Shown: positions 1 to 7,693 of the stretch, one piece after another | Position numbering within the stretch: position 1 is the stretch's first letter | Layout: each line of letters opens with the position of its first letter | Assembly (NCBI GenBank): GCA_038123735.1 | Contig: JAYPAP010000129.1 | Span: forward strand, 1-10,793 | Reading direction: 5' to 3' | DNA length: 10,793 bases | From: REDI01 sp038123735 | GTDB taxonomy: Bacteria; Myxococcota_A; UBA796; GCA-2862545 | Notes under the pieces: generated by a model | Told to the model about the DNA's origin: nothing | The model's input: the letters and a program-made list of their open reading frames with translations, nothing else | Database searches by the model: none | Program-made: the position numbers and the translations under genes

Positions 1-328
1 CCTGTATCCGCTATTTACAAAGTTAGATAGTACAAAGTCAACGATTCGGTACCTGCCACCAAACGGCACAGCGGGCTTGGCGCGGTGGCACGTCAGAGGA
101 CCCAACCGCGATCCCTTTCCCCCCGCCAGAATCATAACAACCGTACTCATGCGACCTCCTCGGTCCTCTCCGAACGCTACCCGGTTCGGTCCGTGCATGT
201 TGTAATGGCGACTATTTGTGGCCTAATCCCCATGTCTTTGACACTCAATTTGGCGGTCGGCACCGGTGCAAATGGTAGCCAGACATACATTGGTGTCGAA
301 CAAGTGAGTGAGGTCCGATTGAGAAACC

Positions 329-334
329 TATACA
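329..334 (+). promoter_or_regulatory. Possible -10 element of the receptor operon
   Basis: TATACA at 329-334 sits about 29 bases before the preferred TTG start at 363. Transcription would begin near 341 and give a short leader that still includes the Shine-Dalgarno sequence. There is no convincing -35 box 16-18 bases upstream, and the match to TATAAT is only four of six, so this is a weak candidate. Confidence 0.15.
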
Positions 335-352
335 AAACGTGTGCGTGGATTC

Positions 353-357
353 GAGGG
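353..357 (+). promoter_or_regulatory. Ribosome binding site deciding the TTG start at 363
   Basis: GAGGG at 353-357 lies 5 bases before TTG 363. The peptide starting there begins with MRTQWSAICG and has a compact n-region and hydrophobic core ending in ALA before an acidic mature start, as in a Sec signal peptide. The in-frame GTG codons at 339 and 345 would add an acidic stretch ahead of the hydrophobic core and have no comparable Shine-Dalgarno. Confidence 0.55.
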
Positions 358-362
358 ATGTC

Positions 363-2940
363 TTGCGAACGCAGTGGTCGGCAATCTGTGGACTAGTCTT
401 AGCCGCGGGGTTTGGATTCCCGTCCGCGCTGGCTGACGATGATGTACCAGTGGAAACGCCGCAAACTAAGTCTCAGGAGCGGTTGCCCGAACCACTTGAG
501 ATCGCACCCCCCGTGTATCCGGCACAAGCACTGAAGGAGTGCCTCGAGGCCAAGGTGCTGNNNNNNNNNNGTGCAGCTGGACCTCGATGATGCCGGCAGG
601 GTGGTCGACGCGACCATCGAGGAGCCCGTTGGGAATGGCTTTGATGCTGCCATTCTGGCGGTGGCGAAAAGTTGGCGGTTCACACCGGCTATCGATAAGC
701 GTGGCCGCCCCGTAGCGAGTCGGATCAACTATGCGTACGCCTTCACTCTGGATGCCGTGCCGGTGGTGAGTGTTGAGGGGCGGGTCATTGAGGCTGGTGG
801 GCGTCGAGCGGTGCCGGGCGTCTCCGTGGTGCTCTCTCGGCCGGATATGAGCTCGCGCAGTGTTGTGACCGATGCAGAAGGAAAGTTCTCATTTGCCGAC
901 GTAGCGTCGGGACGTTGGACGATGCTTCTCATCGGACCGGGTATCGATGAGCAGGAGACAGAAGTCCTTGTCGAGGACGGTAAGGTAGTCACCGTGCGGC
1001 TATTCGCGGAGCGCAGCCGGCCGTGGGAGGGTGAGCAGGCGGCTGAGGTCATCGAGGTCGTGGGTCGAGCCGTAGCTCCTGAGGTTACTGAGCGGGTGCT
1101 AGATGCTGATGAGATCCGCTATTTGCCAGGGAGTAACGGGGATGTGGTCAAGGCGATCCAGAACTTGCCCGGCATTGCCCGGCCGCCGCTAGGCATTGGT
1201 CAGCTCATTGTGCGTGGTACAGCTCCAGAATCCACCGCTTACTATGTGGATGGGGTGGCGGTACCGTTGGCCTTTCACTTCGGCGGCCTCACGACGGTTG
1301 TTCCTTCCGATTTTATTCAGGACGTGGCCTTCTTACCGGGGAATTTCGGTGTTCGGTATGGTAGGGTCATCGGTGGTAGTATCGATATTCGGACTACGCA
1401 ATCGCTGCCTGAAGAGAGTCAGGGGTACCTGAGCGTGGACGTTTTTCAGGCCGCCATGTTCGTTGAGGAGCGGGTCTCCGAGCGTACGGCTGTGACCCTC
1501 GCAGCGCGCCGCTCATACGCCGACGCTGTGCTGAATCCCATCTTAAACGGGATGGAAGGCGTAAACATTCGGGCGCCGCGATACTATGACCTCCAAGCGC
1601 GGGTGATGCACCGCACGGACAAGGGGACTGTCTTCGATGCCCTGTTCTTGCTCTCAGACGATCGCTTTCGGTTCCTGGGTGTCGACGAAAATGGAGAGGA
1701 GACGCCGAACATTGGTCTTACTCAGGCCTTCAGGCGACTTCGGTTGAGAGCGATCCATCCGATGACTGGCGGATGGAGAAGTGAGACGAGTGTGGGCCTG
1801 GGGCCAGAAACGCAGTCCTTCGAGTTTGGCGGCGACGGGAAGGCCTACGAAGACGCCTTTGCGGTGGATGTACGCCAGGAGTGGTATCGGCCGCTCAGTG
1901 AGGACCGAGCCATTGGATGGCGACTCGGTCTGGACGCGCGATCGGACAGGGTCGATTACCTCATCGATGTACCCTCGTTCGGCCCAAATAGCCTTGGGGA
2001 GGACAATACGGCCTGGAGGGCACGGCCGGCGGCCTACGTCGAACCCACACTGAGGGCGGGGCGATGGACCTTCGTGCCGGGGCTTCGACTGGGGAGCCAG
2101 TTCTTCGAAGACCACCAGTCGGTTTGGGTGGATCCAAGACTGTCTGTAAAGGCAGGTGTATCCCAGGCATCACGTCTGAAGATCTCCATCGGCAAGTACA
2201 GTCAGCCGGGACTTCCGCGCCAAGTTGCCCAGGTGCCCGACCTCGGAACGACTTGGTCAGCCCAGACCGCCATTGGCATCGAGTCGGATGTGAGCGATTC
2301 CGTGTCTCTCGAGTTGACCAGGTTCTACAACTGGATCGGTGGTGTGGTAGTCGGTCGAGAGGATGCCTTCCGGTTCTTTACGGGGCCGCCGCCAGTCGGG
2401 CCATTTGACGTCGGCCCGTACGCGAATGAAGGCAAAGGTCGCGTGGCTGGGATCGAGGCCTCGGCAAAGCTCGCGACATCTCGGGTTGTGGCATTGGCGT
2501 CTGCGACGGTATCCCGCTCCGTCCGCATCGATCGCGCGGGCGAGGAGGGGTTATTTGAGTATGACCAACCGGTCGTGTTGAATCTCCTCGCGTCGTACCG
2601 GCTTCCGAAAGGATGGCGACTGGGTGGGCGGGCGCGCTACTCGAGCGGCAACCCATACACTCCCGTCGTAAATCGATACTTTGACCATGACTCTCGCTCG
2701 TTTGTCGCGGTCTACGGCGATCGGTCGAGCGCGCGCTTGCCGGCGTTTTGGTCACTCGACGTCCGAATCGACAAAGAATGGGTATTCCGAAGGTGGACCC
2801 TGGCATTCTACCTAGACGTCCAAACTGCGACGAATAATCAAAATATCGAGGTGGTCGGCTGGAGCTATGACTTCTCAGAAGAAGAGCCCACCACCGGATT
2901 GCCGTTACTTCCTGCCTTTGGGTTGAGGGCATCATGGTGA
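363..2940 (+). CDS. TonB-dependent outer-membrane receptor with N-terminal TonB C-terminal-like domain
   Basis: Outer-membrane active-transport receptor of unknown ligand, about 855 residues if the N run at 561-570 stands for zero bases. Seen in order: signal peptide (1-24, cleavage after ALA); a TonB C-terminal-like domain (about 45-126, with PPVYP near the start and a GFDAAILAV...WRFTPA end); a carboxypeptidase-regulatory-like beta-sandwich (about 130-215, with the pattern VSVVLSRP...TDAEGKFSFADV); a TonB-box-like EVIEVVG at 225-231; a plug domain (about 236-341, with LPGIARP, VRGTAPES and YYVDGV); then a beta-barrel to the C terminus, which ends in an aromatic residue (ASW). The frame before and after the N run matches only if the gap length is a multiple of three, and the domain aligns with no residues missing. 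The TTG start was chosen for its ribosome binding site and signal peptide; GTG 339 is the alternative. The stop overlaps the next gene, so translational coupling is likely. The receptor class is secure, the substrate is unknown. Confidence 0.9.
561..570. other. Assembly gap (10 N) inside the receptor gene
   Basis: Ten unknown bases split the receptor into two apparent frames. Codon 558-560 (Leu) joined directly to the codon at 571 (Val) gives EAKVL-VQLDLDDAGRV, which has the spacing expected for a TonB C-terminal domain. The run is therefore probably a placeholder at a contig join with little or no missing sequence. Confidence 0.85.
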
Positions 2941-3795
2941 GAGCGCTGGCGATACTCCTTCTCGGATTGGGAGCTTGTGGCGGCCCCTCAGAGGAGACGC
3001 TGATCGATGAATTGCGGGTTGTCGCCAGCATTCCGTCCACGCCAGAGGTGGCTCCGGGCGAGGCATTTGGGGTCCAGGTGACGATTGCTGACCCGTCGAA
3101 TGGTGGGTTTGATGCTCTGACCTGGATGTGTACGACCGTGGGACCTCCCGGGTCACCCTGTCTGGAGAGCCAGCGCGGGAATACCGCGGGTTGGGTCGCT
3201 CGGGTAGACGCAGAGGGGACCGCCCAGGACTTGGTCGTGGATGCGGCCGTGGGCGGGCTCCTCATGAATGAAACTGAGGAAGTGAGGACCACGCTCTGGA
3301 CACTGACCTGTGAGCCAGGTGAATGCTCAATAATATCAGGGGCCCCTGGGTTAACCTCACGAGACTCTGCGTGGACGAATACNNNNNNNNNNCACCGAGC
3401 TTTCGGACCCCACGGAGGCGTTGAAGGATAGGCCCCTCGAAGGGGTGTCTTTGGCGCGGCGCTCGATTGTGATTTCCAACCGCGAGCCGTCATCACGAAA
3501 CAGACACCCCCGGTTGCTTGAAGCCCCGAGCGAACCCGTAAGCGCGGCGCCAAATTCCTCATCCATGCTCACGATTGGGGCGTCAGATGAGGAGCAGGTC
3601 TCGGCCTTTGCCTACGCCACCCTCGGTGGATTTGGGCAGCCGGAGACCGCTGTCGAAGCGGAGACTGTGGCGCTTGAGTGGTTCCCCGGGACCGAGTCGA
3701 CCGAGGGGCAGAGTGCGGACCTCTTCGTCGTGTTCACCGATGGACGCGGAGGAGAGACCGTCTGGACGGGTCAGGCCGAGGTCGGCGCCCCATAG
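2934..3795 (+). CDS. Lipoprotein with Ig-like N-terminal part, partner of the receptor
   Basis: Predicted lipoprotein of about 283 residues if the N run at 3383-3392 is zero-length. The signal peptide MVRALAILLLGLGAC ends in a lipobox (LGAC) with the acylated Cys at 15. Gly at +2 does not suggest inner-membrane retention. The mature start ELRVVASIPSTPEVAPGEAFGVQVTI has the look of an extracellular Ig-like domain, followed by a Cys-containing stretch (WMCTTV, PGSPC, LTCEPGEC). After the gap comes EGVSLARRSIVISNRE, then an acidic C-terminal part. I do not recognise a named family; similar receptor-linked lipoproteins are familiar to me from myxobacterial genomes, but I cannot verify that here. 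The ATG at 2934 overlaps the receptor's stop codon by 7 bases, which suggests translational coupling and a joint job at the outer membrane. Removing the N run restores one continuous frame; otherwise the gene would look broken in two. Confidence 0.75.
3383..3392. other. Assembly gap (10 N) inside the receptor-linked lipoprotein gene
   Basis: The frame before the run (codons at 2934+3n) continues after it only if the true gap length is a multiple of three. Joined directly, bases 3381-3382 and 3393 form a Thr codon, followed by TELSDPTEALKDRPLEGVSL. With the 10 N kept, the upstream part meets a false stop at 3429-3431. Confidence 0.8.
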
Positions 3796-3853
3796 TCGTC
3801 GAGGGCTTGCCAAAGATGCCTTCGAGGCTTCGGGTGAGGGTTACGGACCCCGC

Positions 3854-5092
3854 ATGAAACCACTCCGATTGCTTGTTGTCTTGTCTGGGATGCTCGCTGG
3901 GTGCCCTGAGCCCGCCGATGCGCCGTGTCCCACCATCCGCGGAAATGAGGCCGAAGTCTCATTCATCGCAGCACCCTTTTCGCAGGTTCGCCGGGAGCAC
4001 GTCCGGCTCCGGTGGGTCACCGGTGGTTTTGATGAGCTACCTGTCGCGGTGGAGCATCCTGACGAGCGGTGTCCATCCCTGCTCGTGCACGATAGCGAAC
4101 GCTTTGAACAGAGCTTCTTCGCTCCGATTGGTGGCGAAGAGGTCGCATTTCCAGACCTGGCGGGCGAGCCGGTAGTCCATACGACCCGGTTGGATGGCCT
4201 GACCGCCGATGGGGATTCGTCCTGGGCCATCGTCGCCGGATTTGATGAGTCCACCTGGTATTCTGGGCATGCGAGGGCGCCAGCGCCGCTCGGGCAGGCG
4301 TCCCGCGTGGCGCTCGTGGGCTCATTGGCTCCTCCCACGCAATCGGAGGTGCTCAGCCTGGTGCCAGATGCCGATGCGGTGTTCTTACTGGGTGACCTTC
4401 GTCGTAATGGCGTTGCTGCGAGCACCTGGAGCCAGCTCTCACATGATGTGCATCAAGCGCAACCGGGAGCGTTGGTTCATGCGGCGATTGGGGACCTCGA
4501 AGATGCAGATGTTGTGTCTCGGGATGAGATGTTCCTTCGCTGGTTTGGGGGGCAAGGACGACCTGGGAGCACCGACCGGTATTTTGCGATCGACATCTCT
4601 GGGGTTCGCTTCGTCGTTCTTGACGCCGAAGATCCGCGCCTCGGCATCGAGGGCAGCGTTCAGTGGAAGTGGCTGGAAGCCGAGCTGCAGGACGTTGCCG
4701 ATACAGAGGCACTGCGCGAGGTGATCGTGCTCTCCCACCGTGGGCCGCATGGACTATCCGAGCAGCTACCTGAGCCGGGTCTGCGCGAGTCGTTGCTGCC
4801 GTTTTTGACCGAGGCTGGAGTGAGACTTTGGATTTCGGGGCAAGGGCATGGATATCAGAGGTTTCAGGTGGATGATCTGATTCTGGTGGATGCGGGGACG
4901 GGCGGGGGTGCGCTCACGAGTCTCGACCACCGTCTGGAGCGGGACGAAGATGGTGTCGCTGCACGGCAGGTGGCAATTTCCAGCTTTGGAGTCGTCGAAT
5001 TAGCAATCGCTGAAGATGGGTCGGTCGCGCTCACCTTTCACACTGGCGAGGGCGAAGTCGGTGAAATCGTGAGTCTCGATCCACCCGGCTAG
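3854..5092 (+). CDS. Metallophosphoesterase-like lipoprotein with degenerate metal-binding motifs
   Basis: 412-residue lipoprotein; lipobox LAGC with Cys at 17. Residues about 30-145 resemble the fibronectin-like N-terminal domain of purple acid phosphatases (VRLRWVTGGFD near the start, a TTRLDGLTADGDS turn near the end). Residues about 151-350 follow the calcineurin-like phosphoesterase fold: VALVGS (155-157 in place of a GD-type motif), LLGDL with Asp181, AIGDLED (213-217 in place of GNHE/D), RYFAIDISGVRFVVLDAE, IVLSHRGPH (His295), and SGQGHGYQR (Gln330 where GHxH has its first His). Several metal ligands are thus replaced, so hydrolase activity is doubtful; a binding or structural role is my inference. 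The frame is open upstream, but ATG 3854 was chosen because the signal peptide begins there. It lies 58 bases after the preceding lipoprotein gene on the same strand, so it is likely the third gene of the receptor operon. Its stop shares CTAG with the convergent cupin gene. Confidence 0.8.
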   Translation: MKPLRLLVVLSGMLAGCPEPADAPCPTIRGNEAEVSFIAAPFSQVRREHVRLRWVTGGFDELPVAVEHPDERCPSLLVHDSERFEQSFFAPIGGEEVAFPDLAGEPVVHTTRLDGLTADGDSSWAIVAGFDESTWYSGHARAPAPLGQASRVALVGSLAPPTQSEVLSLVPDADAVFLLGDLRRNGVAASTWSQLSHDVHQAQPGALVHAAIGDLEDADVVSRDEMFLRWFGGQGRPGSTDRYFAIDISGVRFVVLDAEDPRLGIEGSVQWKWLEAELQDVADTEALREVIVLSHRGPHGLSEQLPEPGLRESLLPFLTEAGVRLWISGQGHGYQRFQVDDLILVDAGTGGGALTSLDHRLERDEDGVAARQVAISSFGVVELAIAEDGSVALTFHTGEGEVGEIVSLDPPG

Positions 5093-5599
5093 GGTGCTGG
5101 CGACCATGCGTCGTATTTTGCGGCGGGCTCTGGGCCAGCGAATACCTGGATGACGCGAAGGGGTTCTGGGCCATTTTTATACGTGACCGTGGCGCCCGCG
5201 GGCATCATGACGCTGTCACCTGCGGCGATCTCACTCGAGACACCATCGATAGTGACCGTACCACCACCAGATAGTACATAGAGAGTCTCCTCAGTCTGGT
5301 CTTGATGCTCTGGCACCTTGACCTCAGCATCGAGTTCGAGGACCCCGAGCCAGGCATTTTGGCCCCGAGCCAGCTCGGTGACCCTGGCTTTTCCATGGGG
5401 GGCGACTTTTGTGATGTGGTCCGTCTTCGCACGTACTTCCGCCACGGCTGCGGGCGTTGATGCGCTCTCGCCCGGGGTCTCTTGAGATACTTCTGCAGGT
5501 TTAGAAACCAATTTTTGTTCGTTAGCGGAACCCGAAGAGCTACATGCACTAAGACATGCCGCTACCCAAAGTAGGTAAATGCGNNNNNNNNNNCATCAT
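5089..5599 (-). CDS. Small cupin-domain lipoprotein
   Basis: Predicted lipoprotein of about 166 residues with one cupin-2 domain. Reading upstream of the apparent TTG start (5511) the frame stays open and encodes RIYLLWVAACLSACSSSG, a lipoprotein signal peptide (LSAC). If the N run at 5584-5593 is zero-length, two ATG codons at 5594-5599 supply the start and Cys is residue 16. The cupin core covers about 85-155. Motif 1 reads EHQDQTEETLYVLSG: the first His (95) and Glu (101) are kept, but the second His is Asp. Motif 2 reads GDSVMMPAGATVTYKN: the usual His is Val (135). Metal binding is therefore altered or absent, and no reaction can be assigned. It is convergent with the phosphoesterase-like gene (stops share CTAG) and divergent from the ETHE1 gene 23 bases away. 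The start is uncertain because of the gap. Confidence 0.8.
5584..5593. other. Assembly gap (10 N) at the start of the cupin gene
   Basis: The run lies between a lipoprotein signal peptide coding sequence (minus strand, ending at 5583) and CATCAT at 5594-5599, which reads ATGATG on the minus strand. A zero-length join gives MMRIYLLWVAACLSAC, a complete and typical signal peptide. A longer real gap could hide promoter sequence for the two divergent genes. Confidence 0.65.
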
Positions 5600-5622
5600 A
5601 GTGGCACATGTGGAGTCTAACC

Positions 5623-6324
5623 ATGCTCTTCCGGCAGCTGTTTGATCGCACATCCTGTACATATACCTATCTTCTTGCAGATCCTGAGACCCGAGAAGCG
5701 ATCCTGATCGACCCGGTGGTCGAGTGTATGGACAGGGACCTGGAGATCCTGGAGCAGCTCAACCTCAAGCTCACCGCTACGGTCGAGACTCATGTGCACG
5801 CTGATCACATCACCTCGGCCTGCCGGTTACGCGAAAAGCTCGGTTGCAAAGTAATCCTGCCCGCAGTGGCGGGGGTGGAAGCTGCGGATGTTGGTGTGGG
5901 TGCCGGAGATTCGATCACCTTCGGCAAATACGCCCTCGAGGTGCGGCCTACGCCAGGGCATACCGATGCTTGCACCACCTATGTGTGTCATGAGTCTGGG
6001 ATGGTGTTCACCGGAGACACGCTCTTTATCCGTGGCTGCGGAAGAACGGACTTCCAAAGTGGTGATTCCCGGACCCTCTATGCGAGCGTGCACAACCAAA
6101 TCTTCAGTCTACCTGGAGAGACCACGGTTTATCCGGGGCATGACTATAAGGGCCGCACCAGCTCAACAGTGAGCGAAGAGATCGCGCATAATCCTAGGCT
6201 TGGTGGTGGAAATACGGTCGAGCAGTTCGTTGATATTATGAACAACTTGAACCTCGCCAATCCGAAGATGATCGACATTGCGCTGCCCGCAAACCTGATG
6301 GCCGGTGGGTGCGCGGCAAGCTGA
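5623..6324 (+). CDS. ETHE1-type persulfide dioxygenase (sulfur dioxygenase)
   Basis: 233-residue metallo-beta-lactamase-fold enzyme. The family oxidises glutathione persulfide (GSSH) with O2 to sulfite and glutathione, using one non-haem iron, in sulfide detoxification. Visible motifs: THVHADH (56-62), PGHTDAC (His113), TGDTLFIRGCGRTDFQ (Asp132), YPGHDYKGR (His173), then SSTVSEEIAHNPRL. His57, His113 and Asp132 correspond to the iron ligands of ETHE1, and the TLFIRGCGRTDFQ segment separates this family from glyoxalase II. Length is typical for the short form without a rhodanese domain. ATG 5623 is preferred over ATG 5608 because GGAG at 5612-5615 sits 7 bases ahead of it and the family start MLFRQLFD follows. 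Glutathione reductase ends 7 bases downstream on the opposite strand, a fitting neighbour since both act on glutathione. Specificity for GSSH over other persulfides is not proven by sequence. Confidence 0.93.
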   Translation: MLFRQLFDRTSCTYTYLLADPETREAILIDPVVECMDRDLEILEQLNLKLTATVETHVHADHITSACRLREKLGCKVILPAVAGVEAADVGVGAGDSITFGKYALEVRPTPGHTDACTTYVCHESGMVFTGDTLFIRGCGRTDFQSGDSRTLYASVHNQIFSLPGETTVYPGHDYKGRTSSTVSEEIAHNPRLGGGNTVEQFVDIMNNLNLANPKMIDIALPANLMAGGCAAS

Positions 6325-6331
6325 GCCTCGC

Positions 6332-7693
6332 TCAATCCCCCACGGGTGTTCTCATCGTCACGAACTCTTCGGCAAGGGTGGGGTGCACGCCTATCGTGGC
6401 GTCAAAGTGGGCCTTGGTCGCGCCAGCTTGGATTGCAATAGCTACGCCTTGGATCAGCTCGCCCGCCTCTGGACCTACCATATGCGCGCCGACCACCCGG
6501 TCGTCTGACCGGCGGACGATGAGCTTCATTAAGGTTCGCTCCTGAGACCCACTGACGGTATTCGCCAAGGCGCGAAACTCAGAACGGAAGATGATAATGT
6601 CGCCGTAGTGCCGTCGCGCTTCGGACTCCGTCATCCCGACGGTACCGACATTGGGTCGGCTAAAGACCGCGGTGGGCACGTTCTCGTACGATGGGGGGGC
6701 ATGATGATCCGGCCCGAACCACGAACGCGCGAGGTACATGCCCTCGGCGAGGGCCATCGGGGTGAGGTTGAGGCGGTTGGTCACATCGCCCACTGCGAAG
6801 ACGGATTTCGCCGAGGTGGCGTAGTTCTTGTCCACCGGGATCGCGCCGAGGGTATCGGTTTCGATACCCGCATTTTCGAGTGAGAGCCCTTCGGTATTTG
6901 GCCGGCGTCCAGTCGCGAAGAGCACTGTATCACAGTGGGTTTCTTGGCCATTCGTCAGGGTGGCCACTCGGGCGCCCGAGGGCTCTTGGCGAACGCTCTC
7001 TAGCTGCACGTTGGCATGAATACGGATCCCTTGGCGTTGCATCTCGGTCGTGAGGTGCTCTCGCACCGAGTGGTCGAAACCCTTCAAGATGCGCTCCCCG
7101 CGGATCACGAGCTCGACCTCGCATCCAAATGCTTGGAAGATACAGGCGAACTCAACTCCAATGTACCCCCCGCCAACGATGACCATTCGGCCAGGGAGTT
7201 TCGGAAGACGGAAGATCTCATCGCTCGTGATCCCCAGTTCCTTTCCGGGAATGGGCGGAATCCACGGCCTTCCGCCTGTCGCGATTAAGATCCGCTCACC
7301 CCGAAGGATGCGATCGCCGACCCGGATCCGATGGGCGTCCTCAAATCTTGCGAACCCCTGGATGACCTCATTGCCCGCGTTGGTGAGCAATCGCTCATAG
7401 ATACCGCTCAGACGTCGTGTCTCATTCAGTACGTTGTCCCGGAGCATGCTCCAATCTAAGGATCCTTTGCTGTAGGTCCATCCAAAGCCCTGGCCGTCGC
7501 GAACGGCGGCTGGGAGGTGACTAGCGATCATGTAGAGCTTCTTAGGTACACACCCTACATTTACGCAGGTCCCCCCGAATGCTTTTCCCTCGACGACGGC
7601 CACTCGGGCGCCAAAGTTGCCTGCCATTCGTGCGCAGCGAACGCCCGCCGAGCCAGCCCCGATAACGACAAGGTCATACGCGTCTTCTTTCAT
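6332..7693 (-). CDS. gor: Glutathione reductase
   Basis: 453-residue cytoplasmic FAD flavoenzyme that reduces glutathione disulfide with NADPH. Visible: FAD-binding GAGSAG (12-17); redox pair GGTCVNVGCVPKK with Cys43 and Cys48; pyridine-nucleotide fold VIVGGGYIGVEFA (174-179 for the Gly-rich loop) followed by VIRGERIL with Arg198 and Arg201, the basic residues that favour NADPH; second FAD segment VFAVGDV; dimerisation domain ending with HPTLAEEFVTMR, where His437 and Glu442 form the catalytic dyad. The segment GGGYIGVEFA...RGERILKGFD and the HPT-AEEFVT signature place it with glutathione reductase rather than dihydrolipoamide dehydrogenase or mercuric reductase; a trypanothione-type or other low-molecular-weight disulfide substrate cannot be ruled out. 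GGGAG lies 5 bases upstream of the ATG. It is convergent with the ETHE1 gene and divergent from the DUF1641 gene, with 101 bases between starts. Confidence 0.93.
   Translation of the reverse strand: MKEDAYDLVVIGAGSAGVRCARMAGNFGARVAVVEGKAFGGTCVNVGCVPKKLYMIASHLPAAVRDGQGFGWTYSKGSLDWSMLRDNVLNETRRLSGIYERLLTNAGNEVIQGFARFEDAHRIRVGDRILRGERILIATGGRPWIPPIPGKELGITSDEIFRLPKLPGRMVIVGGGYIGVEFACIFQAFGCEVELVIRGERILKGFDHSVREHLTTEMQRQGIRIHANVQLESVRQEPSGARVATLTNGQETHCDTVLFATGRRPNTEGLSLENAGIETDTLGAIPVDKNYATSAKSVFAVGDVTNRLNLTPMALAEGMYLARSWFGPDHHAPPSYENVPTAVFSRPNVGTVGMTESEARRHYGDIIIFRSEFRALANTVSGSQERTLMKLIVRRSDDRVVGAHMVGPEAGELIQGVAIAIQAGATKAHFDATIGVHPTLAEEFVTMRTPVGD

Larger units (their letters stand above)
1..362. 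other. Upstream region without a supported gene
   Basis: No open frame here looks like a protein. The longest one (about 85-396, plus strand) has a basic, low-complexity composition, has no recognisable domain and runs into the receptor's ribosome binding site and start. Small elements are visible: a 7-base direct repeat ACAAAGT at 17-23 and 32-38, a perfect 10-base palindrome GCACCGGTGC at 260-269, and a consensus-like TTGACA at 238-243 that has no matching -10 box at the usual spacing. Part of the stretch is probably the promoter or leader of the receptor gene at 363. I see no tRNA, terminator with a T tract, or insertion sequence end. Confidence 0.5.

Noticed and set aside
238..243. TTGACA as a -35 promoter box
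   Set aside because: A perfect hexamer, but the bases 16-18 downstream are GC-rich with no -10-like sequence.
232..286. Inverted repeat ATGTCT (232-237) and AGACAT (281-286)
   Set aside because: Six-base arms 43 bases apart are expected by chance, and they are not centred on the nearby GCACCGGTGC palindrome.
85..396. Plus-strand open frame of 103 codons in the upstream region
   Set aside because: No domain, biased basic composition, GTG start without a ribosome binding site, and it overlaps the receptor start in another frame.
2378..3562. Long minus-strand open frame of 394 codons
   Set aside because: It runs through an N run and lies antisense to the receptor and lipoprotein genes. Its composition (Arg, Ser, Pro rich) is that of a shadow frame in GC-rich coding sequence.
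3575..3853. Extended start for the phosphoesterase-like gene at 3575
   Set aside because: The upstream in-frame part overlaps the preceding lipoprotein in another frame and is Arg/Pro/Ser-rich; the lipoprotein signal peptide begins at 3854.
6322..6334. Hairpin TGAGC-CTC-GCTCA spanning both stop codons of the ETHE1 and gor genes
   Set aside because: Five base pairs with a 3-base loop and no T tract; it mostly reflects the two TGA stops followed by the same two bases, so it is probably not a real terminator.
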